This document shows positions 35,606-47,689 of a stretch of DNA of 64,000 nucleotides, one piece after another. The stretch is from Tetmemena sp. SeJ-2015 (lineage: Eukaryota; Ciliophora; Spirotrichea; Sporadotrichida; Oxytrichidae): contig JAJKFJ010021806.1 in assembly GCA_027382625.1 (NCBI GenBank), forward strand, positions 1 to 64,000, in the 5' to 3' direction. The notes under the pieces are model-generated. The model made no database searches, was not told the origin of the DNA, and saw only the letters and a program-made list of their open reading frames with translations. Position 1 is the first letter of the stretch. Every line of letters starts with the position of its first letter. The translations under genes were made by a program, and so were the position numbers.

Positions 35606-38600
35606 TCATAGATTTTTCCTCTCCCATTTCTCTCTTATCTTTCTGTCAGTTATGTCTGGAATATCACTAGATTTAAAGCAGGCAAATTAAATACACTTTG
35701 GAATGTGAAATGCAATACATTTTTATATCTGAGCTATCAAAGTGTCTTTGTCTTGACCTTGGGCTAATTTTAAAGCCTTCTGCACAACATAGTTTCCATA
35801 CTGGTTACGTATCAAGCCTAAAACAGCAATTAAGAACAACTAAGAAGTTCAAATTCTTACTTGTTAGTCTCTCTGAATAGGCAAGCTCTAGTATCAAGCC
35901 AGATCTCATTTAGTCATCTGCCTTCTCCAAGCATTTCTCAATTACGTTTGAAGAAAATTTCGGGGGGGGGGACGGAAGTGCACACCCCCCTAAATATGAA
36001 CAAAATGCCAATAAAAGTGCCCATACAATGTCAAAATTAGCTAAAAATGTCAAATAATTAAGTAATTCTGGCTTTTAAAATTTCCAATAGGGAGATTTTG
36101 ACGAATTTCATTTTTTATTGAAATATTATTAATATTATTTATTGAATTTAATATTGATGGCAGATTGATGTTATGATTATGTTTTATTCCCCAAAAATAA
36201 CTAAGTATCATTTCATACTTTATTTTAAAGCTTTTTTTTAGAGGTTATCTGCTATATAGTAATCCCCTGATAACTGGATTATTTGAGAATTATTTGGGCT
36301 ATGAATTGTTATGATTATTCTTAAAATTTTTACTATAATTTTAAGAGCCTCTAAAGTATTTTAGATTTTTATCAAGAGTTTCCAGCAGTAATTTTATTTA
36401 ACTGAGATAAAGTGATATTGGTTATTATTTTTTAAACTTGCCTAATTCTTCTTTAAATAATAATCAAGTTAAAAATTGCAAAAATTTTGATAAAACAGCC
36501 AAATCACATTTAAAAACTGAAGGGCGAATCATAATTAATATGTATATTACCTCTAGTTTTTCATAAGACTTTATATTTATGAGTAAAACAGAGCTCAAAA
36601 TAATTTTAAGGTTATTCATAAAATTTAAAATCAAAATTTTCCCTCATGAAATTTTAAAGCAAAAATTCTTAATTTTTTGCTTTTTTAGGTTTTTAGCCTA
36701 AATAGAAGTTTTTTCTTTAAATTTTGATCATAAAAAGTGGGGGGGTGTGCACTTCCGTCCCCCCAAAATTTCTAACTGCTCAGCTGACTGATCCTTGATT
36801 TTATTGTCTCAAAAATAGGCTAGCACGTTTCTGACTCCCATTTCTATAGAAATTTAAAAGAGGACTCTTAAGTTTACATTTATGAGCTCAGTCACCGCAT
36901 AATTACCAAAGGGGTCTTAAACCAGGTCTATTGAATTTTCCTGAATCTTCTTTAGAAGCGTCTCAGCTTGCTCAGTATTTTTAGTATGTTGAACAAGCTT
37001 CTTTACAACACAGAGGCCATTTGTATTCTACAGAAAATTAATTCATCCTCTTTACTTACTTTGGCTAGTTCAATAAAGTGGTCGAAAACTTCTTCAAAAA
37101 TGAAAGCAAAAAACATTAACAAAGAATAAGGATTTGATAAAGCTCTTTTCTGTTCGGGGAAGCTGGCCATGACTTTTTAAACAACGTGAGTACCCTAAGC
37201 ATCCTTTGAAAGTCTAATTACATTTCCAACTAAGGCATCTCTAATAAGATCTTCCTCCTCTGGCAAGTTCACCAAATCAAACATTGTCTAAATGGTATGA
37301 GTGCCCTTTCTGTCACAGCAAATATCTATGAACTTCAAGGAAATGCTTCGCAATATGGAGAGTCTCTAAGGGCCTGAGCAAGAAGAGATCAATGCCTAGC
37401 AGAAATAATTTCCATAGTTATCCACCATAAGCTCACTCATGTTCTAACTTATTTCCTCTAAGAAGAAGGCGATATTTCCGATACTAGCCTTCGTAACTTG
37501 CTTCTACAAGAATCTACTTCCCTTTTAAGTCAAGGCTAGCTTGTAAACGTGCCCTTTAATAATCTCAAACTTCTAGGCTTAATTCTAGCATTCATCATAC
37601 TATTTCATCAGAGAGATGAACTGTGCTTCATTCTGATCGTTTAAAGCCTAGCTGAAGTGCTGCTAGGAATTGTTGCTATTTTAAGAAGAAACTGATTTGT
37701 TGAGATCGAGACTTGTGTTGGTGGGAGTATTTACAACAGTCTTTGGCACAACTGGCTATTAGTGGGGCATGAAATTTGGAGTTTGATAAGAGGGATCTCT
37801 CTCCTAAGATCCAGTTTGTTTCGGCATAGTGAATGTTCTCAAAGGAGGAAATATATACTTCAAAAATAAAGGGAGGATGAAAGTTTTAGGGCATACCCAT
37901 ATTCTAGATATGATGCATATTCATGTTGTATTGATGGTACATGTTTGGCTGGATTGCAATCATTGGTCCTCCATGGATTATGTTTGCATCTTGAGATGGG
38001 AACTAAAGATTTCTGGTCATTGGTGGTGCATTCATGCCAATGTGTTAATTTCCGGTGTACTGATCAATGTTAGAGCTCCTCTGTACTGGGTATTGAGGCT
38101 TCCCACCATAAGCTCCTGTGTGTGACATTCTTTGATTCTAGAATGAGTAAGCCTAGGCAAAGTAAGCATCTTATGGATACTGCCCTGGCATTCCTCCAAT
38201 GGGTCTGTAATTCTTATGAGAGAAGTTGTTTTGATTCATCATCATGTTGTGGTTGAAAACGTGTGCTGCTTAATCATTTCTGTAAGGTGAAGGAGTCTTA
38301 TACTGGTTGTGAGCGTTGCTATGCATTTTTTCAAAACTCTCAGGTGCAAGGCCGCTCATATTGCTTGGAGGTTAGGGTATGAGTTTTTGAGTAGGCTTGA
38401 ATTCATTGCTCATTCTTCTCGGAGACACTCCGATCTAAAACTTTTGCAGATTCACATCTAGATCAGTTATTGAAATGTCAGCAAAGAAAAAAGGATAAAT
38501 TTCTCATCATGCTGGTTACTTCCACCAGGGGTAAAATCTTCTGCCTCCTGGCTAACTTAAAATGGAACACCATTATTCGACTTTTGGTTTGAGCTAGTGA

Positions 38601-39906
38601 ACTAGATATTGGGAGTAAATCCATACTAAGCGTGGTTGCTGCCCATGAATTGCGCATAGCCTTAATGCCCGAAGAATTGCTAATTACCTTAGGGAGTTTG
38701 GAGATTCTGCTGTTTAAAGATATCTCCCTCAGAAAAAGCAGAGTGACCACCGCTAGATGCAGCCGAATGAGTTTCGTTCTCTTCATTGTAAGTGAATGGA
38801 AGCTAAGCATTCTATTTGTTAATATTATCGAAACTGTTCGCTCTATTCTAAAAGGTATTAGCTTGTTTAATTTAGGTTTGATGATGGTAGCCCTCCCACT
38901 AAGGATACTGCACATTTTGGGAATTTTGTGCAACGCCTCCAAAAAAGCTACCTCCAAAGATGCTGTTCGCATTATCCATTTTGGCTGAAGCAAGATTCTA
39001 CCTTTGAGCGCTAACATCCGGAGACTGGAAAATGTAGCCGAATTTATCTATTTGCTCTTGATAATCTGAGTTTGAGTCGTACCAGCTCTTGTTTGAATCT
39101 ACAGTATATGGGTAAGATGCATTTTATTTGAGTATAAATCGAGATAAGATTTTCTTACAATTTTCTTCAAGTTTATTTGCAGAAAATGCTCCATCAAAAA
39201 CCGCAATTGCAGAAGCGTGACCTCCTCCAAATCCATCGTAGCCGTCCGATGACTGCCTGCTGTAAGATCCTCTGTTATCATTATAGAAATTAAAATCAAC
39301 AACTAATTTCAAAATTCCAAATCAGCAATACTATTGACCTAAAGATTTCCAGAGGGCATTTGCAATGTTTGCTGGCCTGAGAAGTCGCCAACACCTTAGA
39401 CTTGATTTTACATCCTCTCTAGATTCTCTTGTGTGAAACTTGGGAAAAAGGGAGTGCCATTAAATTGTTCTGATGCACCTACTTGCCCATTCATCAAGCT
39501 TGCTGGGTCTAAATGTACATTATTTCATCAAGAGAATAAGGATTTGAAATTACCTCTGCTAAGAAGTTACTCCGAGGATCCAATTTTAGTAGTCTGAAGG
39601 CTCACTCCTACTTGCATATCTTTGATCTCAGTAGATACAGAGTTTCAATACTTTAAAATTATAACTCTTTTTAGAGTTATCAATGTTTTTTGGCGATTAT
39701 GTATCGTCCACAAGTTGCAGTATGTCCCTGTTGATCGATTAGTAATTCTCCAAACTTCTTGGAGAAATCTTTTCCTCATTTCCTCCTGACTCATTTGATT
39801 TGTTCTAGCCAGCCTTTAATGAAGATTAAGATTACTCATCTTTAAAATGCTAATTTTAACTTACTAACTGAGTCATTGGGGGATTATTCCGAGACTAATC
39901 TGCCAT
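35606..39906 (-). CDS. Pumilio/PUF-family RNA-binding protein with N/Q-rich N-terminus
   Basis: ATG 39906: MADQSRNNPPMTQLVSQNQH, then about 750 residues rich in N, Q, G and H. The PUF domain starts near 37520: KASIGNIAFFLEEISQNMSE, LMVDNYGNYFCQALISS, CDRKGTHTIQTMFDLV, LSKDAQGTHVVQKVMASF, NTNGLCVVKKLVQH, LVQDPFGNYAVTELI, KFSSNVIEKCLEKADD, LIRNQYGNYVVQKALKL, ending RKIREKWERKNL at TGA 35608-35606. Such domains bind UGUA-type sites in 3' UTRs to repress or localise mRNA. GT-AG introns separate IELAK from NTNGLC (about 37035-37066) and ERLT from SLIRNQ (about 35855). The repeat KFSSNV is split by an 804 bp TIR element. Two short IESs are also present; frame changes around 39312 and 39600 are unresolved. 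Confidence 0.88.
35657..35698. other. IES, 42 bp, pointer TGGAAT (ATTCCA on gene strand)
   Basis: TGGAAT at 35657-35662 recurs at 35699-35704. Removal joins CIAFHIP to DITDRKIREKWERK, the usual end of a PUF domain. Confidence 0.85.
35961..35990. repeat. Left terminal inverted repeat
   Basis: C, ten G, core ACGGAAGTGCACA, six C. Perfect inverse of 36739-36764 over about 25 bases. The core contains the palindrome GTGCAC. Confidence 0.92.
36739..36764. repeat. Right terminal inverted repeat
   Basis: Seven G, core TGTGCACTTCCGT, six C, then the AAAATTT flank. Reverse complement of the left arm. Confidence 0.92.
38462..38505. other. IES, 44 bp, pointer ATCA (TGAT on gene strand)
   Basis: ATCA at 38462-38465 recurs at 38506-38509. 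On the minus strand removal joins GGSNQH to DLDVNLQKFQIGVSPRR in frame; retained, TGA follows. A remnant of this insert is present in the rearranged copy at about 48700-48716. Confidence 0.8.
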
Positions 39907-40112
39907 TTAATTCGAGTTCTTATTCCCTAAAATATCAATATTAAAGTTTATCTCTAGTCTAAATCTTTTAAGCCCAAATTAATCAATAACTCTCAAAATA
40001 TATTGCTTGACCTCAATAATATACTTAATCTATAACGCATAGTTACTAATATTTCATAGTTTTATTATAGGCACTTCTCATTAACAATAGGAGACAGTCA
40101 TAATATTTTTTG

Positions 40113-42664
40113 TCATTTTTTATGTTGATTTCTCTTCAAAGCGTGAGATCTAATCCTCTCAAGATCTTCATTATCGCTTTGACTATCACTCTCTTCAGAT
40201 TATGAAGAGCTACTCTAGTCATTATCGCTGTTTCTTTCGGAATTCACTTTAATAGAGTTCGTGTAAATACTCTCATTTGGCATTATAAAAAAATACTGGA
40301 AATATTTACTTAAGGCATTTCTTAAACAACATTCTTGTCAATCATGAACTCTTGAATTCGCTTGAAGACTTAAGAGCTCTTATTTGTACCCTAAGCTCCG
40401 ATTACTCCAAATGTCTAAGCACACTGGTTTGGCTTGGGCTCCTTAAAGCCATCTTAGGTCTCCTGGTTTGTAGCAATTCTGCTACTGTGCTCATAATGAT
40501 TAGCTCCAGCTTTAAGCGATGGCTCATCTTAAACTCTTTCGAGTTAGGCTATTCCTTTGAGTGAGTTAGTTTTATTGGTAAGTCTACTTTGCGTTTCGAG
40601 ACTGGAGCCTCTTTGCAATTGTGCCTAGCTCATAAATCTGTCTATACATATAATTAACTTTAAATTGATGATGTCTTTTGACTTGGCGACTCTCTTCCTT
40701 TGAGTTTTAAGCTCCTCAGTTCTTTATTTTTAAATCTAGGATCCTTTTCTCTTGTGAGGGGAGGCGAACTCGTACTCCTTAGTATTGAGATGAGTTTTGA
40801 GGTTGGGGTTGAATCTCCCAAACATAGAGTCCTCTGAAGTGCTAGAGTCAAATAAATGATCCTTGCCCTCGAGGTGATTGAACCTGTCTGACAGCTCCTT
40901 GAGTTTCCTAGATTTGGCGTCTTAAGCTGAGCTCTTCTTAAGTCCAGAGTAGTATTTGATGTGTTGTTGGGTGAGCAGTTTCTCGCTAGCCTCGTGTCTG
41001 CCTAATTAATCGTAGGGACTCAGCATCTTCTTATAGTGGTAAGATCTCTTCTTGTGTTTGTTTTGCAGAGTGTCTGAGCCTGCTTCTTGGGAGTATTTAT
41101 CGCTTGAGAGGAAGTCAAGTAGATCTCGGTCTTCAGTCTTAACGGTCCCTGTCAAATCCTTTCTCATAATATGGGTGATAGCAACACAAGGGAATAGCTC
41201 TGTTGTGATGATAAGTATGATAGACAGCAGTGGATATTGCAAATTTGTCTTTAGGAGATTCCAAGCAAAGAGAGAGTCAACGAGGGCACGGCAAAGGAAA
41301 ATCATAGACAGGATGATTGTGATAGTCAATATTCTAATGTCTATCCCGTTCATCTCAATAAGTTGGTTAGATTAATTTTGCTTGAGGAGTTGATTGGAGA
41401 TGGCAGTTTCTAGTTTCGTTCCATAGTTTAGAATGAATATGCCAAGGATCATGAAAATCAGACCAGTAAGACCCTTAATAGACTTAGAGTAGTCTAAATA
41501 TTGCTTAGCCTCCCACCAGTCCTTTTCTTGGCTGAGTTGGAACCAGGCTCCTTCTGTCACCTCTTTGAAGTCTATAAGAGAGCGATTAATATCTCGTTTC
41601 CTCAATTAATAGAGGCAAATTATTATAATAAGCAAAACAATTTGTGGTATGACAAATCTTGGTTTATAGGGACTTACAGGAGGCAGCTATCAAGATGAAT
41701 GATATAAAAGCGAGAGCGTTAAAAAATACCATGAAGGGTATGAGAAGGTTGGCTCTGAACTTGTTATATTTGGAGCTATTAAGTTTCTTGATTCCTTCTC
41801 TGGAGCTTTTGCTTAGAAGCGGTGCTTTGTTGTTAATCCTGGATGAGCGATGTTGATGATGTATTAAACCGTCATTTAGTAATAGAAGGCCCTCTCTGCC
41901 TCCCAAACCTGTGATCTCCTCATACATGTGGCTATTATCTCTTGAAGAGCCACGTACAGCGCTCTACTAACTCTTCTCCAACTCTAGATTTAATTTGGCG
42001 ATGTAGTATAGGAAGAGTGAGAAGGAGAACACCATGAGAAAGGTAGGTAAATCCCAAGCTACGATCGACGTCATCGTGAGTACCCAATTCTCCTAGGAAA
42101 TTGCCATCAGCACCAGACTGAATGATCTGCCTACAAAATTATTAAGATCTTTAAAGTCATCCCAAAAGTTGGCACTTACAAAGTGTAGTGATGAATAGGG
42201 CAACGAAAGCAGACCCTTGAAGAGTTGGCCTTGTGTTATTTTCTTGTCTTAAAGGCGAGGACTACGGTATTTGAAATTCACAATCGCTTGTCTCAGCACT
42301 AAGTATAGTCCTAATTTATACTTTAAACTAAATGAGAACAAAACTATGATCATTATCTCTCATTTATTCAATTTATGAACTCTTTCTAACTTTAATTTAT
42401 GTCTTTAGAAGGAGAGCAGGAAAATGACTGCATAAAAATAAATAAAGAGTGTGCACTGAGGAAGAAGAGGAAGACTTGAAATCCAATTGATTTGCCGAGT
42501 CTCTCATCCTAAGCTGTGGCCTACTCTTCTTAAGAGTAGGTTTGCTGATCAGAAGCTATGGAGTTATTAGAATTGATTAATTCGGATAGACCCTGCTGCA
42601 AGATTATTGTTGTAGTGCTGACAGCTGCAGAATAGGCAGTATTATTCTCTCCTTCAAGAGTCAT
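40113..42664 (-). CDS. Multi-pass membrane protein with long cytosolic tail
   Basis: ATG 42664: MTLEGENNTAYSAAVSTTTI, then hydrophobic spans FQVFLFFLSAHSLFIF, AVIFLLSF, LLIPFMVFFNALAFISFILI, GLTGLIFMILGIFILNYG, IRILTITIILSMIFLCRALV and LLSIILIITTELFPCVAI, about six or seven in all. A tail of about 270 residues begins MRKDLTGTVKTEDRDLLDFL; after the IES at 40279-40313 it ends PNESIYTNSIKVNSERNSDN ... RNQHKK at TGA 40115-40113. Topology resembles plant TOM1/THH1-like seven-span proteins, but no diagnostic motif is seen. Small frame breaks remain near 41620-41700, 42130 and 42445. Confidence 0.6.
40279..40313. other. IES, 35 bp, pointer GGCAT (ATGCC on gene strand)
   Basis: GGCAT at 40279-40283 recurs at 40314-40318. 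Removal joins NVVQEMP to NESIYTNSIKVNSER on the minus strand; retained, the frame hits TGA within about 20 codons. Confidence 0.82.
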
Positions 42665-43395
42665 ATTCTAGTTTTAATATATTAATCTCTTATAATTATT
42701 GCCATTTTAGTAACAAAAATATAAGCATTATCTTTTTCAGAGGATATTATTGAGCTATATTTGAATACTAATTAGATTTGCTTTACTCATTAAGAAATAA
42801 AGGAGCTCCCTGGATGTTAAATGATAGGTTAACCTTGCAATAAATGTAGTAAATTGGAGAACTGAATAAGTTTATTGAATATTGTAAGCTAGAGGAGATT
42901 CGAAACTATAATATTCTTGCAATTTCATGAAATTAGAGGGCCCCTCAATTCATTCTGAACAGTTTCACATTTTTAATATCCAGTGAAAGAAATAAATCTA
43001 TCAAAATCTTAGACATTAAACTTTGCCTTCTCGAAATAATTATCATCGCATAGAGATAATCTTAAAAATAGAAGGTGCGATCTTATTGAGAGAAAAAATA
43101 ATGGACAAATGAGTTATGCATATCTCATGGTTTTGCGTAAAATTATTGTAGGACATCAACTTCTTCTTACTTGGATAAGGTAATATATTTGAAGACAATT
43201 TAAATTTTGAAAATACATAATGCGACTAAATATATAGACAACTTTACGATAGTTGGTACTTTCTATATATTACTTTTCTCTTGTAAATTTAAGCAATATT
43301 AGTTCTGATCTTAATAAGAATATGATCTCCCACTTTAATCTTAAGCATAGAACAAAAGTGAATTATAATATCGTTGAACTATAATAAATTTGAAT
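42665..43395. other. AT-rich spacer between divergent genes
   Basis: About 730 bp with no frame of protein-like composition on either strand and no recognised repeat. It separates the minus-strand membrane protein from the plus-strand TFKP-repeat gene, so promoters for both should lie here. Confidence 0.55.
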
Positions 43396-46182
43396 ATGAA
43401 GATCTAAACTTCTAATTCCAACTTGTCCCACCAACAATCAATTCAAGGGATACCAGCAACAACCCTAACTATAATCAAGCCTCCACTTAGCAAAATTTGT
43501 ACTCACAGCCTTAAATGTCTGCTCAACAGAATTCTTACTACCAGCCCCAAAATTAATCGCTCAATTTCAACCAGCATTCATAAATGACAGACAAGCCTGA
43601 GGAGTAGTACTTATATTCAAAGTCTAATACCTTCACCTCCTCTTAGTAGCCAAATCTTAGAGTCTAAGCTTCTTAAGGAGCCTTTCCCTGGCAGTAGACT
43701 TCCGACTACTCTGCTCTGGACACAAACCTTAAACTCATTCAAGATATGATAAACAAGCCTCAAATGGTGCAACAAAGTCAGTAATAGCAGTAGTAAGTCC
43801 TGCAGAACTCTCAAGCTTCTAACAGAACCCTCAACCCCAATCTTAACTACTAGTTCTAAACTAATGAGCAGTTTGACTTAGCCACCACATCCGTCTCTTC
43901 AGGGCAACACAGTCTCAACAACTTCAATCAAAGTGCCAACCTGGCTTAGTACCCATGTGATTATATCTTCCAGTAGGAGCAGCCACCTGTTGAGTACAGA
44001 TTAATGCAGTTTAACGAGATTTATAACAAGCGAAAGCAAGATGCTTAAATTCAACAGAATTTGCAAATGTTCGGAGCCTTGTCAAATTCAACAAGTGGTG
44101 CTGCAATCAGTAATCTGGAACCTCACTCAGTTTAAAATTCTTCGACGCCGGGGCTTGTCTCGCTATCTCAATGATAAGAGCCAGCAAGCAAATAATGCTC
44201 CTCAAGTAACTTTCCATCCTCAGATTAATCCTCTCTCCGATAGAATCGTAGGGTAGTTAGATAATCGAGCAGGCAAGGTGCAAGATAGACTCTACGATCA
44301 CCATAAAAAGCATTAAGCGATGTAGAAGCATGCTTAGCAATAGAAGATTAAAGAAGCCAAGGAGAATGCTCAGCCCAAGATTTCTTAGAAATCCAAGCAG
44401 TTAGTCCAGAGCAAGTTGCAGCAACAGGTTTGCGAGCAGCCCATAGAGGAGAGATTGCTTGGATTCAAAAAAAGGGTTGAAGGCAAGAAGCAGCAGCTTG
44501 AGGAGAAGTACAAAGAGAACTGCACTTTCAAACCCCAAATTAATGAGAGCAGTAAGTTTAAAAGTGGCTATGTTAATAGGCCACGCGATCTGCTCTATCA
44601 GCCACTGAAGAAGTAAAGCCTCCAAGTAAACAATGAAGGCACTGGAGGGAATTTCAGACCTAATCTTAATAAGAAAACTATTGAGATAGCTGAAAAGAAG
44701 TATGATGGGTTGACTGTATATGAAAGGCTGACTTAATCTGTGGACAGGATGGGAGATGTTTCGTCTAAGATACCTTCAGATGAGTAGCTAACGTTCATCC
44801 CTTAAATCAATCCTATCTCCGATGAACTTGATAACAGAATGAAGATGGGCTTTAGAGATGACACTGCTATGAGTCTTGGCCAGAGTAAAGAGAGATGGCA
44901 GACCTTATATGAGCTCGGGCTTAAGAAGAAAGAAGAGATGGAGATAAACAATCATCATTTGTGAACTTTATTTCAAGCCTCTTCTTTGTATTTTACTGCG
45001 AAAGACTTATCAGGAAATGAAAGATATGGAGGAGAGCCAGTGCACATTCAAGCCACAACTCTATTCAAAGGGTAACTAACAGCAGTGCTATGATCCCTCA
45101 AGCAGAGTTGGAGGTGAAAGTGAGCAGAATAGAGTCAACATTTTCGAAAGATGCAGAATGTGGGCCGAGAACAAAACCAAAAAGATGGAGTTGCTAAAGG
45201 AGCAGTACGCAGATAAAGATATCGAAGAATGCACTTTCAAGCCGACCCTTTAAGCTCAGACTAATGAGATGGGGCAACTCAAATGTATTATTCTACTTAT
45301 CTTTTGAATAGAGAAGATAGAGGATGAGTATTGATTCTAACAGACAGAATAATTTCCACAGCCAAGAGAGAAGCTCATGCTCTACCAATAATCAAAGGGA
45401 TCTTTCACAAGATTTCCAGATTGAGGGTGGCGACTCACAAATTCAGTCTCAGTAGCAGTCCATTTTCTCACCTTATATCAATGATAACAACGTCAAGTCA
45501 GTTGAAAGATTTGTCAGCAGAATTAAAGTTTATAGGTTACATTTTGTTGAATGCAAAATGTGAGGAAGCAAAGATTGAACTAAGAGGAAGCTGAAAAGAA
45601 GGCGATAGGATCCGGCAACTTATGGTAGAATAAAATTACTGTGCCTGCTGAGCCAAAGCTAAATCAGAGAACTAATTAGCAGGATAAGTCGAAGAGAGAT
45701 AATAGCGTGGGAGGTGGTTATCAGTCAGCAAGACCAACCACAGAGAGTAAAATTTACAATTTTAAATTTTCACAGCACGCAGAAGTCAGTTAGCAGCCAT
45801 GACTTCAAGCACTTCTAATTTAGTAGAGTTAGTAGACTAATTTGGCTTGAAGACGACCAAGAATCAAGAGACTAAAATACTTGGCAACAAGATCACCTCT
45901 AACTCCCAAATTAGAGCCCACGAAGAGCAGAGTCAGATTGGGAACACTTCAGTGGCGAGCAATAAATTCAAGAGATCTAATAACGGAGGAGGTAACAGTT
46001 CTGTTGAGAACTCAGTAAACGGTAGACAGCAAGATTACAACACCGTCTAAGTTTAGAATTTGATGCCTCTGTAATCTCAGGAGGATACATTCAAGAATGA
46101 GCCAGTTAAATTTGCGGCAAACATGGAGTTTGACTCCTGCTTGAGTCTACTTCATAAACATATTCAGTTGCTTGATATTTGA
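43396..46182 (+). CDS. TFKP-repeat coiled-coil protein, probably ciliary/cytoskeletal
   Basis: ATG 43396 (MKIQTSNSNLSHQQS), with an early frame change near 43445, leads to a Q/N-rich N-terminus (MSAQQNSYYQPQNQSLNFNQ). A charged helical body carries spaced Phe-x-Pro-x-Ile-Asn units: VTFHPQINPLSDRI, CTFKPQINESS, LTFIPQINPISDEL, CTFKPQLYSKG and CTFKPTLQAQTNE. This repeat style occurs in flagellar and basal-body proteins of protists (inference). The C-terminus is MTSSTSNLVELVDQFGLKTT ... KHIQLLDI, TGA 46180-46182. A GT-AG intron near 45530-45570 joins SRIK to QRLNQEEAEKK; frame breaks at about 44140, 44960 and 45290 are not fully resolved. Its last 165 bp are duplicated at 48737-48900. Confidence 0.6.
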
Positions 46183-46407
46183 TGAAGAAAAGGAACTTAG
46201 ACTTAATTATATTGACATAGATGGGAATCCCTTAAAACTTTTTAAAATTTAAGAAAATTAAATTTAAATATTTTAAATTTAAGACAAAAACATTTTCCCA
46301 TAATTCATAGGAAGACTTTTTACTAAGAAAATTTTTGTAAAATAAAAAAATTAAATTATTGGACTTTTATTAGGGTATGAAAAAATAAATTGGAAAAGAT
46401 AAAAATT

Positions 46408-47214
46408 TCAAGTAATTAAATTTTATAAAGTCAGATAGACATTTTTTGTAATCTATAGATTTGACACGATGCCAGTTTATCTTTAAGCAACCGTTCTATA
46501 GTGAGTGATCAACCTCTCCTAGAATAATACTTTGAGAATGTCATAGAAGTCGACCTGCTTTTAAAATAAAATTTTCCCCAGTTACTGTCTCTAGTTTTAG
46601 GGAGTTTAGTTTTTAAAATTTTGATTTAAAACAAGAATAAAAATTTAATTTTAAAATGTTACCCATAGTTTTATCTTAAGCCCATTAGGTGTGAGTGAGT
46701 TTCCAGAGAGCTCATGCAGTAGAAATCTTAGTAATTTAGCCTCTTCAAGTTTCAAGTTCTTGATCTATATATTTAAAAAGAATTTAGGTTTGAACATTTT
46801 TATCTATTAGATAGATCCAGGCTCTGGTCTGAACTCGAAACTAGATTAATCCATTATTCTACGAGGCAAATCTCTCTTTTCCTCTTCTTCATCTCCCTGA
46901 GAGTTGTTAAACTAAAATATATTCTCGAGATCCTCTTGAATTTCTGTATTTGCTTGAATACGCGCAACTACCGAATAGGCAATCGTCTTCTTTAAAATAT
47001 TATTTCTTTAAATTAATTTCAGAACCTCATTCTCTGAATGGAGACAGAGATTGAGAAACTCTCTATCTTTGAGTAGCACCTTCATGAGCAAATTAAATTA
47101 AAAATGAATTAAGAGACTAGAAGTGAACAATTCTGAGGTGCTCTTCCCAATCAGAGATGTCTCCTTATCCAGGGGGATCTGTATCAATGCCATTTTTTGA
47201 AGTATGGACTTCAT
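46408..47214 (-). CDS. Unrecognised protein, duplicated gene copy A
   Basis: One frame without TGA from ATG 47214 to TGA 46410-46408: MKSILQKMALIQIPLDKETS, a helical part (LLMKVLLKDREFLNLCLHSE, KKTIAYSVVARIQANTEIQE), an acidic stretch, and RFLLHELSGNSLTPNGLK. The segment 46568-46676 looks like a GT-AG intron (TGG|GTAACA...AAAAG|CAG) even though it stays open. No family recognised. It is divergent from the next gene (78 bp between starts), an arrangement preserved in copy B. Confidence 0.6.
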
Positions 47215-47291
47215 CACAATTTCCACTAAATTAAATCTTGCATTCTGATGAATAAGTGAAGTAATTAAAAAATCAAAATTTAAAATAGGAT

Positions 47292-47565
47292 ATGGAAAAT
47301 CTCAACCCTAACATGACATAGGTATATTTTAAGTTCATAAAATTTATGTCATAGAGCGGCCTACCTCAAAGCGATCAGCAGCATAACTTGCCGAAAACTG
47401 ATGAGGAAACTTTGGAAAGCTAGGAGCAGCAAGTGGTTCGTAAGTTTAAGAATAATTTGTAACATTTTAGCGCCTAGATTTTCAAGGTTGGAAATTTTGA
47501 ACTTAAAAATATACATTTAAAATATCTTTTAGTCAAATCGAGAGGAAGAAGATCGACCATGCTGA
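47292..47565 (+). CDS. Small unrecognised protein, duplicated gene copy A
   Basis: ATG 47292: MENLNPNMTQ, a 33 nt GT-AG intron, SGLPQSDQQHNLPKTDEETL, a second intron of 31 nt (GTAAGTTTAAG...TTTTAG), then PRFSRLEILNLKIY and an acidic end (REEEDRPC), TGA 47563-47565. The intron model is chosen because the paralogue at 49986 gives matching ends (PARSPMEILNID). Hydrophilic, about 65-70 residues; function unknown. Confidence 0.55.
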
Positions 47566-47689
47566 ATTCATTCATAGATTATTATGTGCTGTTAAAAATA
47601 TAATATGATTCATACTAGGCTCCATTTTTTATATTTTATAATAGCTTTCTTAAAGAAAAAGTTGAAGGAAGATGTCTTAAGTGAATATA

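Larger units (their letters stand above)
35961..36764. mobile_element. 804 bp non-autonomous TIR element acting as an IES inside PUF repeat 8
   Basis: The left end is a G-run (35962-35971), the 13-base core ACGGAAGTGCACA and a C-run (35985-35990). The right end (36739-36764) is its exact reverse complement: G-run, core, C6. AAAATTT flanks both sides (35954-35960 and 36765-36771), fitting a target-site duplication. The interior is AT-rich and I find no transposase reading frame, so it is MITE-like. Removing the element with one AAAATTT copy gives CAG AAA TTT TCT TCA AAC on the minus strand, the PUF motif QKFSSNV, without scar. Each arm can itself fold, since its G-run and C-run pair. Confidence 0.9.
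46019..47565. repeat. Segmental duplication, copy A
   Basis: Carries the 3' end of the TFKP-repeat gene, a minus-strand gene and a divergent plus-strand gene. Copy B is 48737-50271. The first about 220 bp are near-identical; the rest is diverged but keeps order, orientation and short conserved blocks (for example around 46575-46605 and 49275-49310). Confidence 0.8.

Noticed and set aside
36759..36768. C-run followed by AAAA, like a spirotrich C4A4 telomere unit
   Set aside because: Only one unit, explained by the C-run end of the TIR element next to the AAAATTT flanking repeat. No telomere array exists in the window.
38478..39017. 179-codon minus-strand frame
   Set aside because: Off-frame shadow of the PUF N-terminal region, whose true frame is N/Q-rich and continuous with TAA/TAG as Gln.
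45530..45595. 8 bp repeat GAGGAAGC as a pointer in the TFKP gene
   Set aside because: Excision between the repeats does not fix the upstream frame; a GT-AG intron ending at GAGGAAG does (SRIK-QRLNQEEAEKK).
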